Positions 23,782 through 32,331 of a DNA stretch of 64,000 nt are shown here, piece by piece. Source of the DNA: Kibdelosporangium banguiense (lineage in GTDB: Bacteria; Actinomycetota; Actinomycetes; Mycobacteriales; Pseudonocardiaceae); assembly GCF_017876405.1 (NCBI RefSeq), contig NZ_JAGINW010000001.1, forward strand, positions 310,001 through 374,000, in the 5' to 3' direction. A program made the position numbers and the translations under genes. Each line of letters opens with the position of its first letter. The stretch's first letter is position 1. The notes under the pieces are model-generated. The model was not told the origin of the DNA. It was given only the letters and a program-made list of their open reading frames with translations, and did no database searches.

Positions 23782-26700
23782 TTAGCCGCTTTGGGAATAG
23801 GCGGACGCGGCGAAGTTGCTCAGCTCGACGCGATCTGCGACTTCTGCCTTGAGGATCAGGCTCGCGACGTGCTTCTCGACCGTCCGCGGGGAGATATGCA
23901 GCCGGTTCGCGATCGCCTTGTTCGTCAGCCGGTCGACCAGCAACTGGAGTACCTCGTGTTCCCGGACGGTCACACCGATCGCGCGCAGGTCGTCGGGAAC
24001 CTGGTCCATACCGTGCCGCCGTTGCTTGACCGGAGCACCGATCTGCCGGAGCAGTGACCGGCAAGCACTCGCCACTGGCGGTACCGAGAGCTGATGGAAG
24101 TATTCTTCGGCGGTTCGCAGCCAGGCGACCGGATCGCCCCAGCCGTCCTCAATGGCAGCTTCCGCAACCAGCCGCTGACCGAGATGGCAGGCCATGTCGT
24201 ACGCACTGGCCGAATCCAGAGCGGATTCGGCAGCGGCCATCGCACCTTCGGTATCGCCGTCACGGCCGAGCAGGATGGCCCGCGACCATTCGACGAACTG
24301 GCGGTTCCAGCGCATCTTGCTGGGCACCGTGGCAGCGACACGCTCGTAATCCGGCCAGCCCGCGTCCCCGTCCAGCACGGAGAGCAGCAAGTTCATGCCG
24401 TGCTGGCCGGCAAGGTGGAACATGGGGGGCAAATCCGAGACGAGGTCGAGAAGGTTCCGCAGCTCGCCGCGTGCCGACGATCGGTCCTCGTCCAGAAGGG
24501 CACAGAAGGTTCGCGAGAACCCCAGTACCAGCGGCATCTCCTGAGACTGCTCGCCGTCCCACCGCACGAACTCGGCCAGGATCTGTTCCATGTCGGTGCG
24601 CTTGCCCTGGTGCGCTGCGAGGGTCGCCTCGACCATCAACATGTATCGCACCAACGGCGTCAGTTTCAGCCTGACCACGTCACGCTGACACCGCTCGATC
24701 ATCGGCACCGCGCTGGCGAAATCACCACTCAGCACGGTGTGGATCGCGAGGTTCGCATCGATGTTGTACCCGACGCTGACCGCGCCGACACGCCGAGCCT
24801 CTTCAGCAGCCTGTTCGAGCAGCGTCGGATCGGCTGTCGACAACCAGTGGTTGCCAGCCAAGCGGACCAAGGCGTACACGCGCAAGATAGGCGACCGGTG
24901 CTGTTCGGCGAGTGAGCGGGCTCGCTCCAGATAAGTGCTCGACTCAGCGAGGTCACGCTCGCGCACGATCACGCCCAGGATCTGCAGCGAGTCGCAGGCG
25001 ACCATCGGCAAGCCAGCGCGCTCCGCAGCTTGTAGGGCACGTCTGGCCAGGCGCTCCGCCGCGGCGCCTTGGTCATGTCCGCTGTAGAAGGTGATGTTCG
25101 CGTCGATCGCATCGATCGGGGCAATGTGCTCCTCACGCGCATCGGGCCCCAGTGCGGCTCTCGCCGCCTGCAGTTGATTCATCCCCTCGCCCCCCTGCCC
25201 CGCGAGGTACGCCACCCATGCGAGCCGGCAGTGCAAGGCAGAACGCTGTACCGGTCCCAGGCCCTGTCCGCCGAGCTCGTCGAGAGTGTTCACCAGAGCT
25301 CGGGCGCGTTCGAGCTCTCCTGCCTCGGCCAGCGCGTACAGCAGGGCCTCAAGTACTTCGGCCTTGACCTCGGCGCTCGTGTCGGCGGCCAATTTGTTTG
25401 CCCGGTCCAGCAGCATCACGGCTGAACCCGCAGCACCATCGGCCAGGGCCCGGCGGCCGGCCTCAGCGAACAGCCCGACTGCGCTGACCGTCTCACCAGC
25501 GTCAAGCTGCATCGTCGCGACAAGCTGACACCACTCACCAGGCAAACCTGGGTGCAGCTCCTGTACCGCCTCCACCGCGCGGCGGGAGTACTCGGCACGG
25601 TCGGCGGGGTTGAGCGCCGATCTCAGCGCTTCCGCTGTGAGCGGGTGCCGGAACGCGTACCAATCAGGCGAAGCCTCATCAGGGATCACGAGTTGGGCGG
25701 CGACACCGGCTCGCAGGTGGGCCAGCATGGTGCGGTCGTCGAGGTCAGTCACGCGGCCGACTACCGACAGCGGGAATCTGTCACCGAGCACGGCGGCCAC
25801 CGATATCAGCATGCTGCCCTGCGGACCCAGTTGCTCAGCGCGGTTGATCACACCACGGGTGACGGTTTCGGGTACTTCCGCGCGTATTTCGCCGGTGACC
25901 CGCCATCCGTCGATTCCCCGCGTGATGACCCCGTCATGGACGAGCTGGTGGAGCAACTCCTCCAGGACGAAGGGGATGCCCGCGCTGTATTCCGCCAGCC
26001 GTCCGGTGATCTCGGCGGGCAGTTCCTCTGTCGTGGTCTCCAGACAGGAGGCAGCAAACAACGCGATGTCCACATGAGCCAGCCGGTCGAGACGGACGAC
26101 CGACGCAGACCTGCGTTGTGCCGCAGACCGGGCGAGATCCAGTGCGGCGCACTGCTCGTCGCGGCTGGTTCCCAGCAGCAAGATCGGCAGATCTGCCAGA
26201 TTGTCGGTCAGGTATTCGACGATCGCCAGCGTTTCCGCGTCGGCGTGCTGCAGGTCCTCCAGCACGAGCAGGCAACCGCCATCTCGGCCGCTGACGGTCA
26301 GCAGGCGAAGCACTGCCTCGCCGAGCACCACGAGTGAGTCACCCACGCTGGGCTGGGCATCCTGCTGAAGATCGGGAATCAGCCGACCCAGAATCGCCCG
26401 GTACGGGCCTAATGCCGGATCGTCCGGCGGGGAACCTGTCCGATACAAGGACAACAGGGCTTCGGTGAGTGGACGGAACGGAACGATCGGGCCGATCGTG
26501 CTGCCCCGCCCACGCAGCACACGAACTCCGGCTGCAAAGGCTATTCCCGCGGCTTCAGCCGCGAGTCTCGACTTTCCGATCCCCGGTTCGCCGACGAGGA
26601 AGACCGCACCGCCGCGCGAAGCGCGGGCGGCGGCGATCGCCCTCGTCAGCTCGGCCACCTCGCGGTCGCGGCCGATGACAAGCGGGGAGCGGGACCACAT
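23782..26700 (-). CDS. Large LuxR-family (LAL-type) ATP-binding regulator
   Basis: The 972-residue protein has an N-terminal AAA ATPase (Walker A GEPGIGKS, residues 37-44; CLLVLEDLQHAD as Walker B). A long helical TPR-like region follows, and then a C-terminal LuxR HTH (TVREHEVLQLLVDRLTNKAIANRLHISPRTVEKHVASL in sections, about 905-970). LAL regulators act on secondary-metabolite or sugar-utilisation promoters. ATG at 26700 places the ATPase at the expected distance; the ribosome site is weak. The gene is 82 nt beyond the candidate lanthipeptide precursor and 38 nt before the SARP gene, all on one strand. Confidence 0.85.
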   Translation of the reverse strand: MWSRSPLVIGRDREVAELTRAIAAARASRGGAVFLVGEPGIGKSRLAAEAAGIAFAAGVRVLRGRGSTIGPIVPFRPLTEALLSLYRTGSPPDDPALGPYRAILGRLIPDLQQDAQPSVGDSLVVLGEAVLRLLTVSGRDGGCLLVLEDLQHADAETLAIVEYLTDNLADLPILLLGTSRDEQCAALDLARSAAQRRSASVVRLDRLAHVDIALFAASCLETTTEELPAEITGRLAEYSAGIPFVLEELLHQLVHDGVITRGIDGWRVTGEIRAEVPETVTRGVINRAEQLGPQGSMLISVAAVLGDRFPLSVVGRVTDLDDRTMLAHLRAGVAAQLVIPDEASPDWYAFRHPLTAEALRSALNPADRAEYSRRAVEAVQELHPGLPGEWCQLVATMQLDAGETVSAVGLFAEAGRRALADGAAGSAVMLLDRANKLAADTSAEVKAEVLEALLYALAEAGELERARALVNTLDELGGQGLGPVQRSALHCRLAWVAYLAGQGGEGMNQLQAARAALGPDAREEHIAPIDAIDANITFYSGHDQGAAAERLARRALQAAERAGLPMVACDSLQILGVIVRERDLAESSTYLERARSLAEQHRSPILRVYALVRLAGNHWLSTADPTLLEQAAEEARRVGAVSVGYNIDANLAIHTVLSGDFASAVPMIERCQRDVVRLKLTPLVRYMLMVEATLAAHQGKRTDMEQILAEFVRWDGEQSQEMPLVLGFSRTFCALLDEDRSSARGELRNLLDLVSDLPPMFHLAGQHGMNLLLSVLDGDAGWPDYERVAATVPSKMRWNRQFVEWSRAILLGRDGDTEGAMAAAESALDSASAYDMACHLGQRLVAEAAIEDGWGDPVAWLRTAEEYFHQLSVPPVASACRSLLRQIGAPVKQRRHGMDQVPDDLRAIGVTVREHEVLQLLVDRLTNKAIANRLHISPRTVEKHVASLILKAEVADRVELSNFAASAYSQSG

Positions 26701-26782
26701 GGCCGGACAGTACCTAGTACCCCTCGTTTGATTGAAGACCAAATGGGAGACGAACCTGGCCCAATCATCACACCACTAGTGA

Positions 26783-26968
26783 TCAGTGACCCAACTCACG
26801 CGATTCCACCCTGGTGATGACTGTGACGCATGCCGAGAAACTCGACCAGTTCCGGTGCCCCGCCAGCGCCAACGCCCTTGCGCCGGCTACTTCGCGATGC
26901 ATCTGGCCACCGCCTTCGAACGACCTGATCGCCAGCGGTCCGAGCACAGGGATAGTCAGAGTGGTCAT
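26783..26968 (-). CDS. Candidate lanthipeptide precursor peptide
   Basis: This 61-codon gene starts at ATG 26968 with AAGAAGGA 8 nt upstream, only 47 nt after the lanM stop on the same strand. The N-terminal part (MTTLTIPVLGPLAIRSFEGGG) is followed by an Ala-rich stretch (VAGARALALAG) and the Ser/Thr/Cys segment WSSFSACVTVIT. Cys47 is the only Cys, so at most one (methyl)lanthionine ring could form, from Ser42, Ser43, Ser45, Thr49 or Thr52. The leader lacks the acidic ELxxxxGG pattern of most class II precursors, though GGG (19-21) or LAG (35-37) might be processing sites. It is the only peptide gene with a good ribosome site next to lanM. The call rests on position and composition and could be wrong. 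Confidence 0.45.
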   Translation of the reverse strand: MTTLTIPVLGPLAIRSFEGGGQMHREVAGARALALAGHRNWSSFSACVTVITRVESRELGH

Positions 26969-27014
26969 GACAGAGGTCCTTCTTTTGAGCGGTGGGGTTT
27001 TGCAGTGGGGTTTC

Positions 27015-29927
27015 TCAGGGGGAGGGTTCGAGCAGGAGGACTGAGGGGACTCGGCTGGCGAATCCCAGGCGGAGCAGGCCGTAGCCGATGCCGGCGAGGC
27101 CGTTGAGCAGGCCGGCGGAGACGACGCCCTGGGGGGTTCCACAACGGACTCCGCCGCGGTCGATGGCGCCGAGCAGGAGGCCGGCGTGGCGGGTGGCGGC
27201 CGCGGCTGCCTCGAAGTGACCGCGCTCACCCAGGACCATCAGGGCCTCGGTGACGCCCAGTTCGCCGTGGCACAGGCTCATGTCGCGGAGCGGGGCGTGG
27301 TCGGCGAGGGTGCGGGCCCACTCGTCGGGTGCGTCGCCGCGGGCCATGGCGAAGCCGGAAAGGCCGCCGCACCAGGAAAGATCTGAGCCGTCGGGTACTT
27401 CGGCGTCCAGGATTGCCTGGCCTGCCTCGGCGTAGGGCTCGCCTGCGCCGGTGGCGGCGAATCGTTGCAGGGCCCAGCCGATTCCGGTGTGGCCGTGGGC
27501 AAAGCCCGCGCTGGGGATGTCCAGGCAGGTGCAGGGCACGGTGTGCACCTGCTCCAGCAGCCGGTCGGCAAAGTCCCAGGCGAGCCTGCCCGCGGATGGG
27601 AGGCCTGTTTCGGTATGCACGGCCAGCATTGCGGCGAGGCCGCCTGCGCTGCCCGCGGCGAAGCAGGCGAGCTCGTCGTCGGTGGCCGCGCGGGTCAGGT
27701 CGACCACGGCGGGCAGCCAGCTGCGGATCTCCGGGTCGTCGAGCAGGTTGCCCAGGCGGGCCAGCGCGTAGCTGATCCCGCCGAGGCCGTGCGGGCCGCC
27801 GCAGCCGATGGTCACGCCGAGTTCGGGTTCGGTGATCAGCTGGTCGATGAGACGGGGCACTGGGCGGACTGCGTCGCGTGCGAGCTCGGCATAGCGCTGC
27901 ACGCCGGTCAGGTCGGCGAGCTGCGCCAGGAAAAGCGCCACTCCGCAATATCCGTGGGCGAGGCCGGCGCCCATCGGAAGAACCGCCCAGTGCTTGTCGA
28001 TGATCGGCTCGAGGCCGAGCCAGTTCGCACGGCCGTCTCCGTGCATCGCGCGGGCGCCGATCTCGTCGGCTATCCCGCATGCCGCCGACAGCAGGCGCTG
28101 CGGGTCGGGGATGGCCGAAGTGCTTGCCCGCGGCCGGGTCTCGCCGGTGCGGTGCTCCAACGGCCGGGCGCGGGTGGCCAGCGCCGCGGAGATGAGCCAT
28201 TCCTGGTCGTAACGGTCGACCTCGTCCATCGCGGCGATCTTGAGCACCACGGTGGCCAGGCCGGGGCCTTCCAGCAGGTCCGGCAGGCACTCGCCGTCGG
28301 CGGCCCACAGGTCGCGGGAGCCGGGCTTGCTGGTGAACATCGGCAGGTCGCCGGCCCACAGGTCGGTCAGCTCGCTGGGGATCAGCCGCTGACGCGCCAG
28401 GTCGCAGGCGGAGTCGATGGTCAATGCGTCGAACACGCGCTCGCGCTGCACGGCGTCACGCAGCACGTCCGGGTGCGTGGACTCGTCCAGCAGGGTCGCG
28501 TAGACCTGGCTGGGACGCGCCACAATACGGATCTCGTCGTTGGTGCACGCGGTCAGCAGGCCGATCAGCTCGGAGCGGTGCCGCACGATCGCGTCGTAGC
28601 CCTCGCGGAAGCCGCCCAGCATGGCCGCGCGGTAGTCCGCCGGCTCGACATCCCTGGCGCCCAGGCGAGGCCGGTTCACCGCGCCGCGGAACTCTCCGCG
28701 CCGACGGACAAGCCGCATCGCGTCGGTGCCGACGCCGTCCCACGCCACGGTGTCGCTCGGGTACTGCACGCCCTTGTCGCCGCCGAGCCCGGACACGTCG
28801 ACCGCGCCGTGCTCGCCGAGCAGCATCTGGGGCAGCAAGGCCATTCGGTGCACAGAGGACGCCAGCACGCGCGCCGCGGGGTCGGGCCCGGTCGCGGTGG
28901 GCTGTTCCATCATGGGGTGGAACAGGGTCTCCACGTCGACGAGCACCGGCTGGTCGCCGCAGGCGATCAGGTTCTCGTAGTGGATGTCCGCACCGTCCAC
29001 CGCGTACAGCAGCGCCAGCAGCGCGCCTTGCCTGCGGTAGAAGCGGTCCACTTCGGCGACCTGGGTGCATGCGCGGTGCTCGACGAACTCCAGCCAGCCG
29101 TAGCCGGGCCGGGTCAGCGACTCGACGGTACGCAGGCCGAGGCCGAGAACCTTGGTGTTGAGCCAACTCACCAGCCCGCCGAAGTGGCGGTGCAGGTCCA
29201 GCGACCGTGGCTTGTAGACGACCTTGCGGCCGTTGGCGAAAGACAGGATCGCTACGGAACGGCCCCGCTGGTGCGAGTCGCCACCACCGGTCTGGATCTC
29301 CATGAGGTCACCGGGGTCGACACCGCCCAGCAGCCGCATCACGATCAGCTGGCGGTCGGCGGCGAACCGCTCGAGCAGCTCCACGTGCGCGTCGGCGGCG
29401 TACTGGCTTGCCTGGCCCAGCAGCCTGGCGAGCACTGGGTACTCGGCGAACAGCGCGGTCAGCCGCTCGGTGCCGGCCTGCGACCGGATGAAGTCGGCGA
29501 AGCGCTGCTCGGCGGTCTGGCCAGCGAGCCGCCCGGAGACGCGCTCGACGTTGAGCTCGAGCACGAGTGTGCGGGCGGCCAGGCCGGCCAGACGGCGGCC
29601 AAGCTGCCGGTCGAACGCGTCCGCGACCGACTCGGCATCGACCTTGCCCCGGCCTGCCGCGGTGGCGACACGGTCTCGCACAAGCCGGAGCAGTGGACGG
29701 AAGACCCACGCGAACGCGTCAGGCCAGTCGCACGGCACAGCCCCCTCGGCGCTGACCGGGCCGGTGGCCACTGCCTCGTCGATCAACTCCGCCCAACGCG
29801 GGCGGCCCTGGACCGTCCAGCGGCGCTCGGCGGCGGTCAGCGCGCCCGTCCACCATGGTCCGGAGTTGATCCCGTTGTCCCGGTGCGAAATCGCTTGGCT
29901 CACGGGAAACAGGCTGGCAGCGGGCAC
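27015..29927 (-). CDS. lanM: Class II lanthipeptide synthetase (LanM)
   Basis: The protein has about 970 residues. The N-terminal DUF4135 dehydratase domain (about 130-500) includes LGGVDPGDLMEIQTGGGDSHQRGRSV in sections, VVYKPRSLDLHRHF, HYENLIACGDQPVLVDVETLFHPM and YPSDTVAWDG. This part phosphorylates and eliminates Ser/Thr. The C-terminal LanC cyclase (about 600-960) has GFAHGHTGIGWAL and the three zinc ligands in WCGG (Cys853) and LCHG (Cys886, His887). Both activities therefore look intact. The start is uncertain: GTG at 29927 or GTG at 29903, neither with a ribosome site. No LanT transporter/protease is nearby. The only adjacent peptide gene is the atypical 61-residue candidate; regulators follow. 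Confidence 0.93.
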   Translation of the reverse strand: MPAASLFPVSQAISHRDNGINSGPWWTGALTAAERRWTVQGRPRWAELIDEAVATGPVSAEGAVPCDWPDAFAWVFRPLLRLVRDRVATAAGRGKVDAESVADAFDRQLGRRLAGLAARTLVLELNVERVSGRLAGQTAEQRFADFIRSQAGTERLTALFAEYPVLARLLGQASQYAADAHVELLERFAADRQLIVMRLLGGVDPGDLMEIQTGGGDSHQRGRSVAILSFANGRKVVYKPRSLDLHRHFGGLVSWLNTKVLGLGLRTVESLTRPGYGWLEFVEHRACTQVAEVDRFYRRQGALLALLYAVDGADIHYENLIACGDQPVLVDVETLFHPMMEQPTATGPDPAARVLASSVHRMALLPQMLLGEHGAVDVSGLGGDKGVQYPSDTVAWDGVGTDAMRLVRRRGEFRGAVNRPRLGARDVEPADYRAAMLGGFREGYDAIVRHRSELIGLLTACTNDEIRIVARPSQVYATLLDESTHPDVLRDAVQRERVFDALTIDSACDLARQRLIPSELTDLWAGDLPMFTSKPGSRDLWAADGECLPDLLEGPGLATVVLKIAAMDEVDRYDQEWLISAALATRARPLEHRTGETRPRASTSAIPDPQRLLSAACGIADEIGARAMHGDGRANWLGLEPIIDKHWAVLPMGAGLAHGYCGVALFLAQLADLTGVQRYAELARDAVRPVPRLIDQLITEPELGVTIGCGGPHGLGGISYALARLGNLLDDPEIRSWLPAVVDLTRAATDDELACFAAGSAGGLAAMLAVHTETGLPSAGRLAWDFADRLLEQVHTVPCTCLDIPSAGFAHGHTGIGWALQRFAATGAGEPYAEAGQAILDAEVPDGSDLSWCGGLSGFAMARGDAPDEWARTLADHAPLRDMSLCHGELGVTEALMVLGERGHFEAAAAATRHAGLLLGAIDRGGVRCGTPQGVVSAGLLNGLAGIGYGLLRLGFASRVPSVLLLEPSP

Positions 29928-30145
29928 GCCGCGTCACATGGGTATCGAATCCCCACATTCGCGCCCACGCACCCCCGTATTGGGTAGTGGGTAGTGACGG
30001 ACTCCCCCAGTTCTCTCGAAAGTACCTCCGAGGCCCGGACCGTGCGAGCCGCTTCACCCAGACGGCACCAGGCGGGCTGCAAAAAGCGGTCCACTCTCGG
30101 GGTACCTGTCAGGCGGTGTCAGTCTTACGGTGCCAGGATCGACCG

Positions 30146-31243
30146 GTGACGAGCGTCGACCGTGCACAGGTGCTGGCGTACCGGATCGCCCGCCAGGGCC
30201 TGCACCGCACGAACACACCCCCCGGCGAGCTCGACGTAGTGGATCTGGGCATTCAGGACACTCCGCCCGGCGCGGCCAGGCTGGCGTTGGGCGTACGCAC
30301 CGACGCCAGCTTGACGGACCACGGTCTGGTGCGGGCATGGACGCTGCGAGCGTCGCCGTTCCTGCACCACCCGCAGGACCTGCCCAAGCTCGCCGCGGCA
30401 CTGTGGCCACACAGTGAACGCGACGCGCTCGGCAAAGTGGCGTGGCAGCGGTCGGTGATGCAGAAGAGCGGGATCACGGCCACGCAGGCGCTGCGCTACA
30501 CCGCCGAGGCGATGCGCGAGTGCATCACGAGCCCCACGGTGAAAGGCGTGGCGAGCGCGGCGGTGTCCAAAGTAGTGCCGAAGGCGCTGGTCAGTTTTTG
30601 CCGTGGCTGCCAGGCCGAGCACGTGTTCGAGTCACTGTTCCGGCTGGCGGCCCTGCCCGGCGGACTGCGGCTGGATCTCGACCAGTCGCCGCCGCTGCTG
30701 GTCCCCATCGACGACTGGCCGGGGATCCCCGGCGAGCAGGCCGGCGCAGACGAGCTGATCAGGACGTATCTGCGGTTCGTCGGCCCGGCGAGCATCGGCG
30801 ATGTGGCCGCCTGGCTGACCACCACCCAGACCGAGGTCAAACAGATCTGGCCGGCCGGGCTGGCCGAAGTGGACGTCGACGGCCGGGCCACCTGGCTGCC
30901 GGAGTCTGAAATAGACCTTTTGCTTGATCCGCCGGAGCCGCCCCGGGCCCTCCTGCTGCCGACGTCCGATCCCTTTCTGCAGGACCGCAACAAGCCCTTC
31001 GTGTTGCCGGACAAGGCGTATCACAAGGTGATGTGGCCGGTGATCGGCCAGCCTGGCGCGGTGCTCGTGGACGGTGACGTGGCCGGGGTGTGGCGCACCA
31101 GGGCATCCGGCCGCAAGAAGCTGGAAATCCGGATCACCGAGTTCACCCCGATCGAACAGGACGCGCGAACCGTGCTGGCGCAGGAGGCGGACCGGATCGG
31201 CGAACTGCGTGGCGTCGAGCAGACCAGCCTCGTTTTCAGCTGA
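30146..31243 (+). CDS. Winged-helix DNA-binding domain protein (HTH_42/AlkZ-like family)
   Basis: The 365-residue protein resembles the actinobacterial winged-helix family that includes DNA glycosylase AlkZ relatives. Supporting blocks are VLAYRIARQGLHR at the N-terminus, GVRTDASLTDHGLVRAWTLR, YLRFVGPASIGDVAAWL in the middle winged helix, and the C-terminal PVIGQPGAVLVDGDVAGVWRTRASGRK. AlkZ-type proteins unhook interstrand crosslinks; whether this one is a glycosylase is not established. GTG at 30146 has AGGA 7 nt upstream. It is divergent from lanM, so a self-resistance role is imaginable but unsupported. Confidence 0.8.
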   Translation: MTSVDRAQVLAYRIARQGLHRTNTPPGELDVVDLGIQDTPPGAARLALGVRTDASLTDHGLVRAWTLRASPFLHHPQDLPKLAAALWPHSERDALGKVAWQRSVMQKSGITATQALRYTAEAMRECITSPTVKGVASAAVSKVVPKALVSFCRGCQAEHVFESLFRLAALPGGLRLDLDQSPPLLVPIDDWPGIPGEQAGADELIRTYLRFVGPASIGDVAAWLTTTQTEVKQIWPAGLAEVDVDGRATWLPESEIDLLLDPPEPPRALLLPTSDPFLQDRNKPFVLPDKAYHKVMWPVIGQPGAVLVDGDVAGVWRTRASGRKKLEIRITEFTPIEQDARTVLAQEADRIGELRGVEQTSLVFS

Positions 31244-31245
31244 TC

Positions 31246-32181
31246 TCAGTTGTACTGGGCCAGGTCCTCGATGGCCTGTATGACCTCAGGGTGGTTACGG
31301 CCGAGGATGCGTCGCTTGATGTCCAGTGCACGCTGGGCGAGCCGGCCCGCAGCGGCCATATTGCCCTTCGCGGCCATCAGCATCCCGAAGTCCGCACACG
31401 CCACTGCCAGGTCGTAGTGGTGCTCCGGCAGTACGCGCTCGAAGGTCGAGATGGCCTTGCGGTACAGCTTCTCCGACATCTCCAGGTTGCCCTGCCGGGC
31501 GAGTACCGCGGCGAGCATGGCACGCGCGTTGGCGACCGTCGGGTGGTACTCGCCGTACTGACGCTCACGCAGGGCCAACGCGCGGCGCGCGTACGACTCG
31601 CCAGTGATGAACCGGCTGAGCATCAGGTCGAGCTCGGCCATGTGGTGCCAGACCACGGCCGCGCCCGGATGATCGGCGCCGACCAGCGTCAACGCCTCCC
31701 GGTAGAGCGTTTCGGCCTCGCCGAACCGGCTGGAGAACAGGTACACCGCGCCGAGCCCGCACATCAGCTCGGCCAGTTCCTGCGGCTGCGGCCAGGTGCC
31801 GTTCTCGGCGAGGTCCAACGCCGAGCGGTAAAGCACCTCCGCCGCGCCGAACCGGTTGTAGACGCGTTCCACCAAGGCCAGGCAGCCCAGCGCCTTGACC
31901 CGCAGCCGGACCAGGGTCTCGTCGTTGCGGGAGTACTCCTCGGTGATCACAATGGAACGCCTGGCGTACTTCTCGGCCTTCTGGAACTGCGACAGCCGCT
32001 CGTGCAACAGGCTCAGCTCGACGCACGCGCCCGCGATGGCAGGGTGGTTCGGGCCGCCGGCCTGTTCGACGACCGCGAGAGCGGTTTCGGCGACCGCGAC
32101 GGCGTCCCCGGCCCGTCCCTCGTCGTAGAACCGGCGGGCCAAGCCGAGGCGCCTGCGCGCCTCGGCTATCGGATCGAGCAT
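31246..32181 (-). CDS. Tetratricopeptide repeat protein
   Basis: The 311-residue soluble protein is almost entirely helical TPR. Repeats appear as ALAVVEQAGGPNHPAIAGACVELSLLHERLSQF, EAETLYREALTLVGADHPG and KLYRKAISTFERVLPEHHYDLAVACADFGMLM in sections. The pattern resembles the kinesin-light-chain TPR type that binds peptides. It ends 2 nt from the convergent winged-helix gene. The ATG at 32181 has no ribosome site, but AAGGAG 22 nt upstream serves a nine-codon overlapping leader frame (GTG near 32194). An inverted repeat (32213-32238) lies just upstream. Its partner is not known. Confidence 0.75.
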   Translation of the reverse strand: MLDPIAEARRRLGLARRFYDEGRAGDAVAVAETALAVVEQAGGPNHPAIAGACVELSLLHERLSQFQKAEKYARRSIVITEEYSRNDETLVRLRVKALGCLALVERVYNRFGAAEVLYRSALDLAENGTWPQPQELAELMCGLGAVYLFSSRFGEAETLYREALTLVGADHPGAAVVWHHMAELDLMLSRFITGESYARRALALRERQYGEYHPTVANARAMLAAVLARQGNLEMSEKLYRKAISTFERVLPEHHYDLAVACADFGMLMAAKGNMAAAGRLAQRALDIKRRILGRNHPEVIQAIEDLAQYN

Positions 32182-32212
32182 CGCCGGCGCCGCACTTTAT
32201 TCTCCTTGCGAA

Positions 32213-32238
32213 TCATCATGACATCGCCATCATGATGA
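32213..32238. promoter_or_regulatory. Inverted repeat upstream of the TPR gene
   Basis: TCATCATGA (32213-32221) and TCATGATGA (32230-32238) are perfect 9-bp arms around 8 bp, 30-57 nt before the TPR start codon. Its size and place suit an operator; the regulator is unknown. Confidence 0.45.
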
Positions 32239-32331
32239 CAGCCCGCCCGCCGGTAAATCACCCGCTTCGTTCACACCATCGCCGACAAGAGCATGTTTCG
32301 CCTGGTCAGACCCACTTCCGACGGGTAGTTA

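Noticed and set aside
27465..29987. 840-residue open frame on the plus strand
   Set aside because: It is the antisense of lanM and exists only because of GC-rich third positions; the LanM frame has all family motifs.
29994..30157. 51-codon plus-strand frame starting GTG upstream of the winged-helix gene, considered as a lanthipeptide precursor
   Set aside because: No ribosome site, Arg-rich throughout and on the opposite strand to lanM; two Cys are scattered without a Ser/Thr-rich core.
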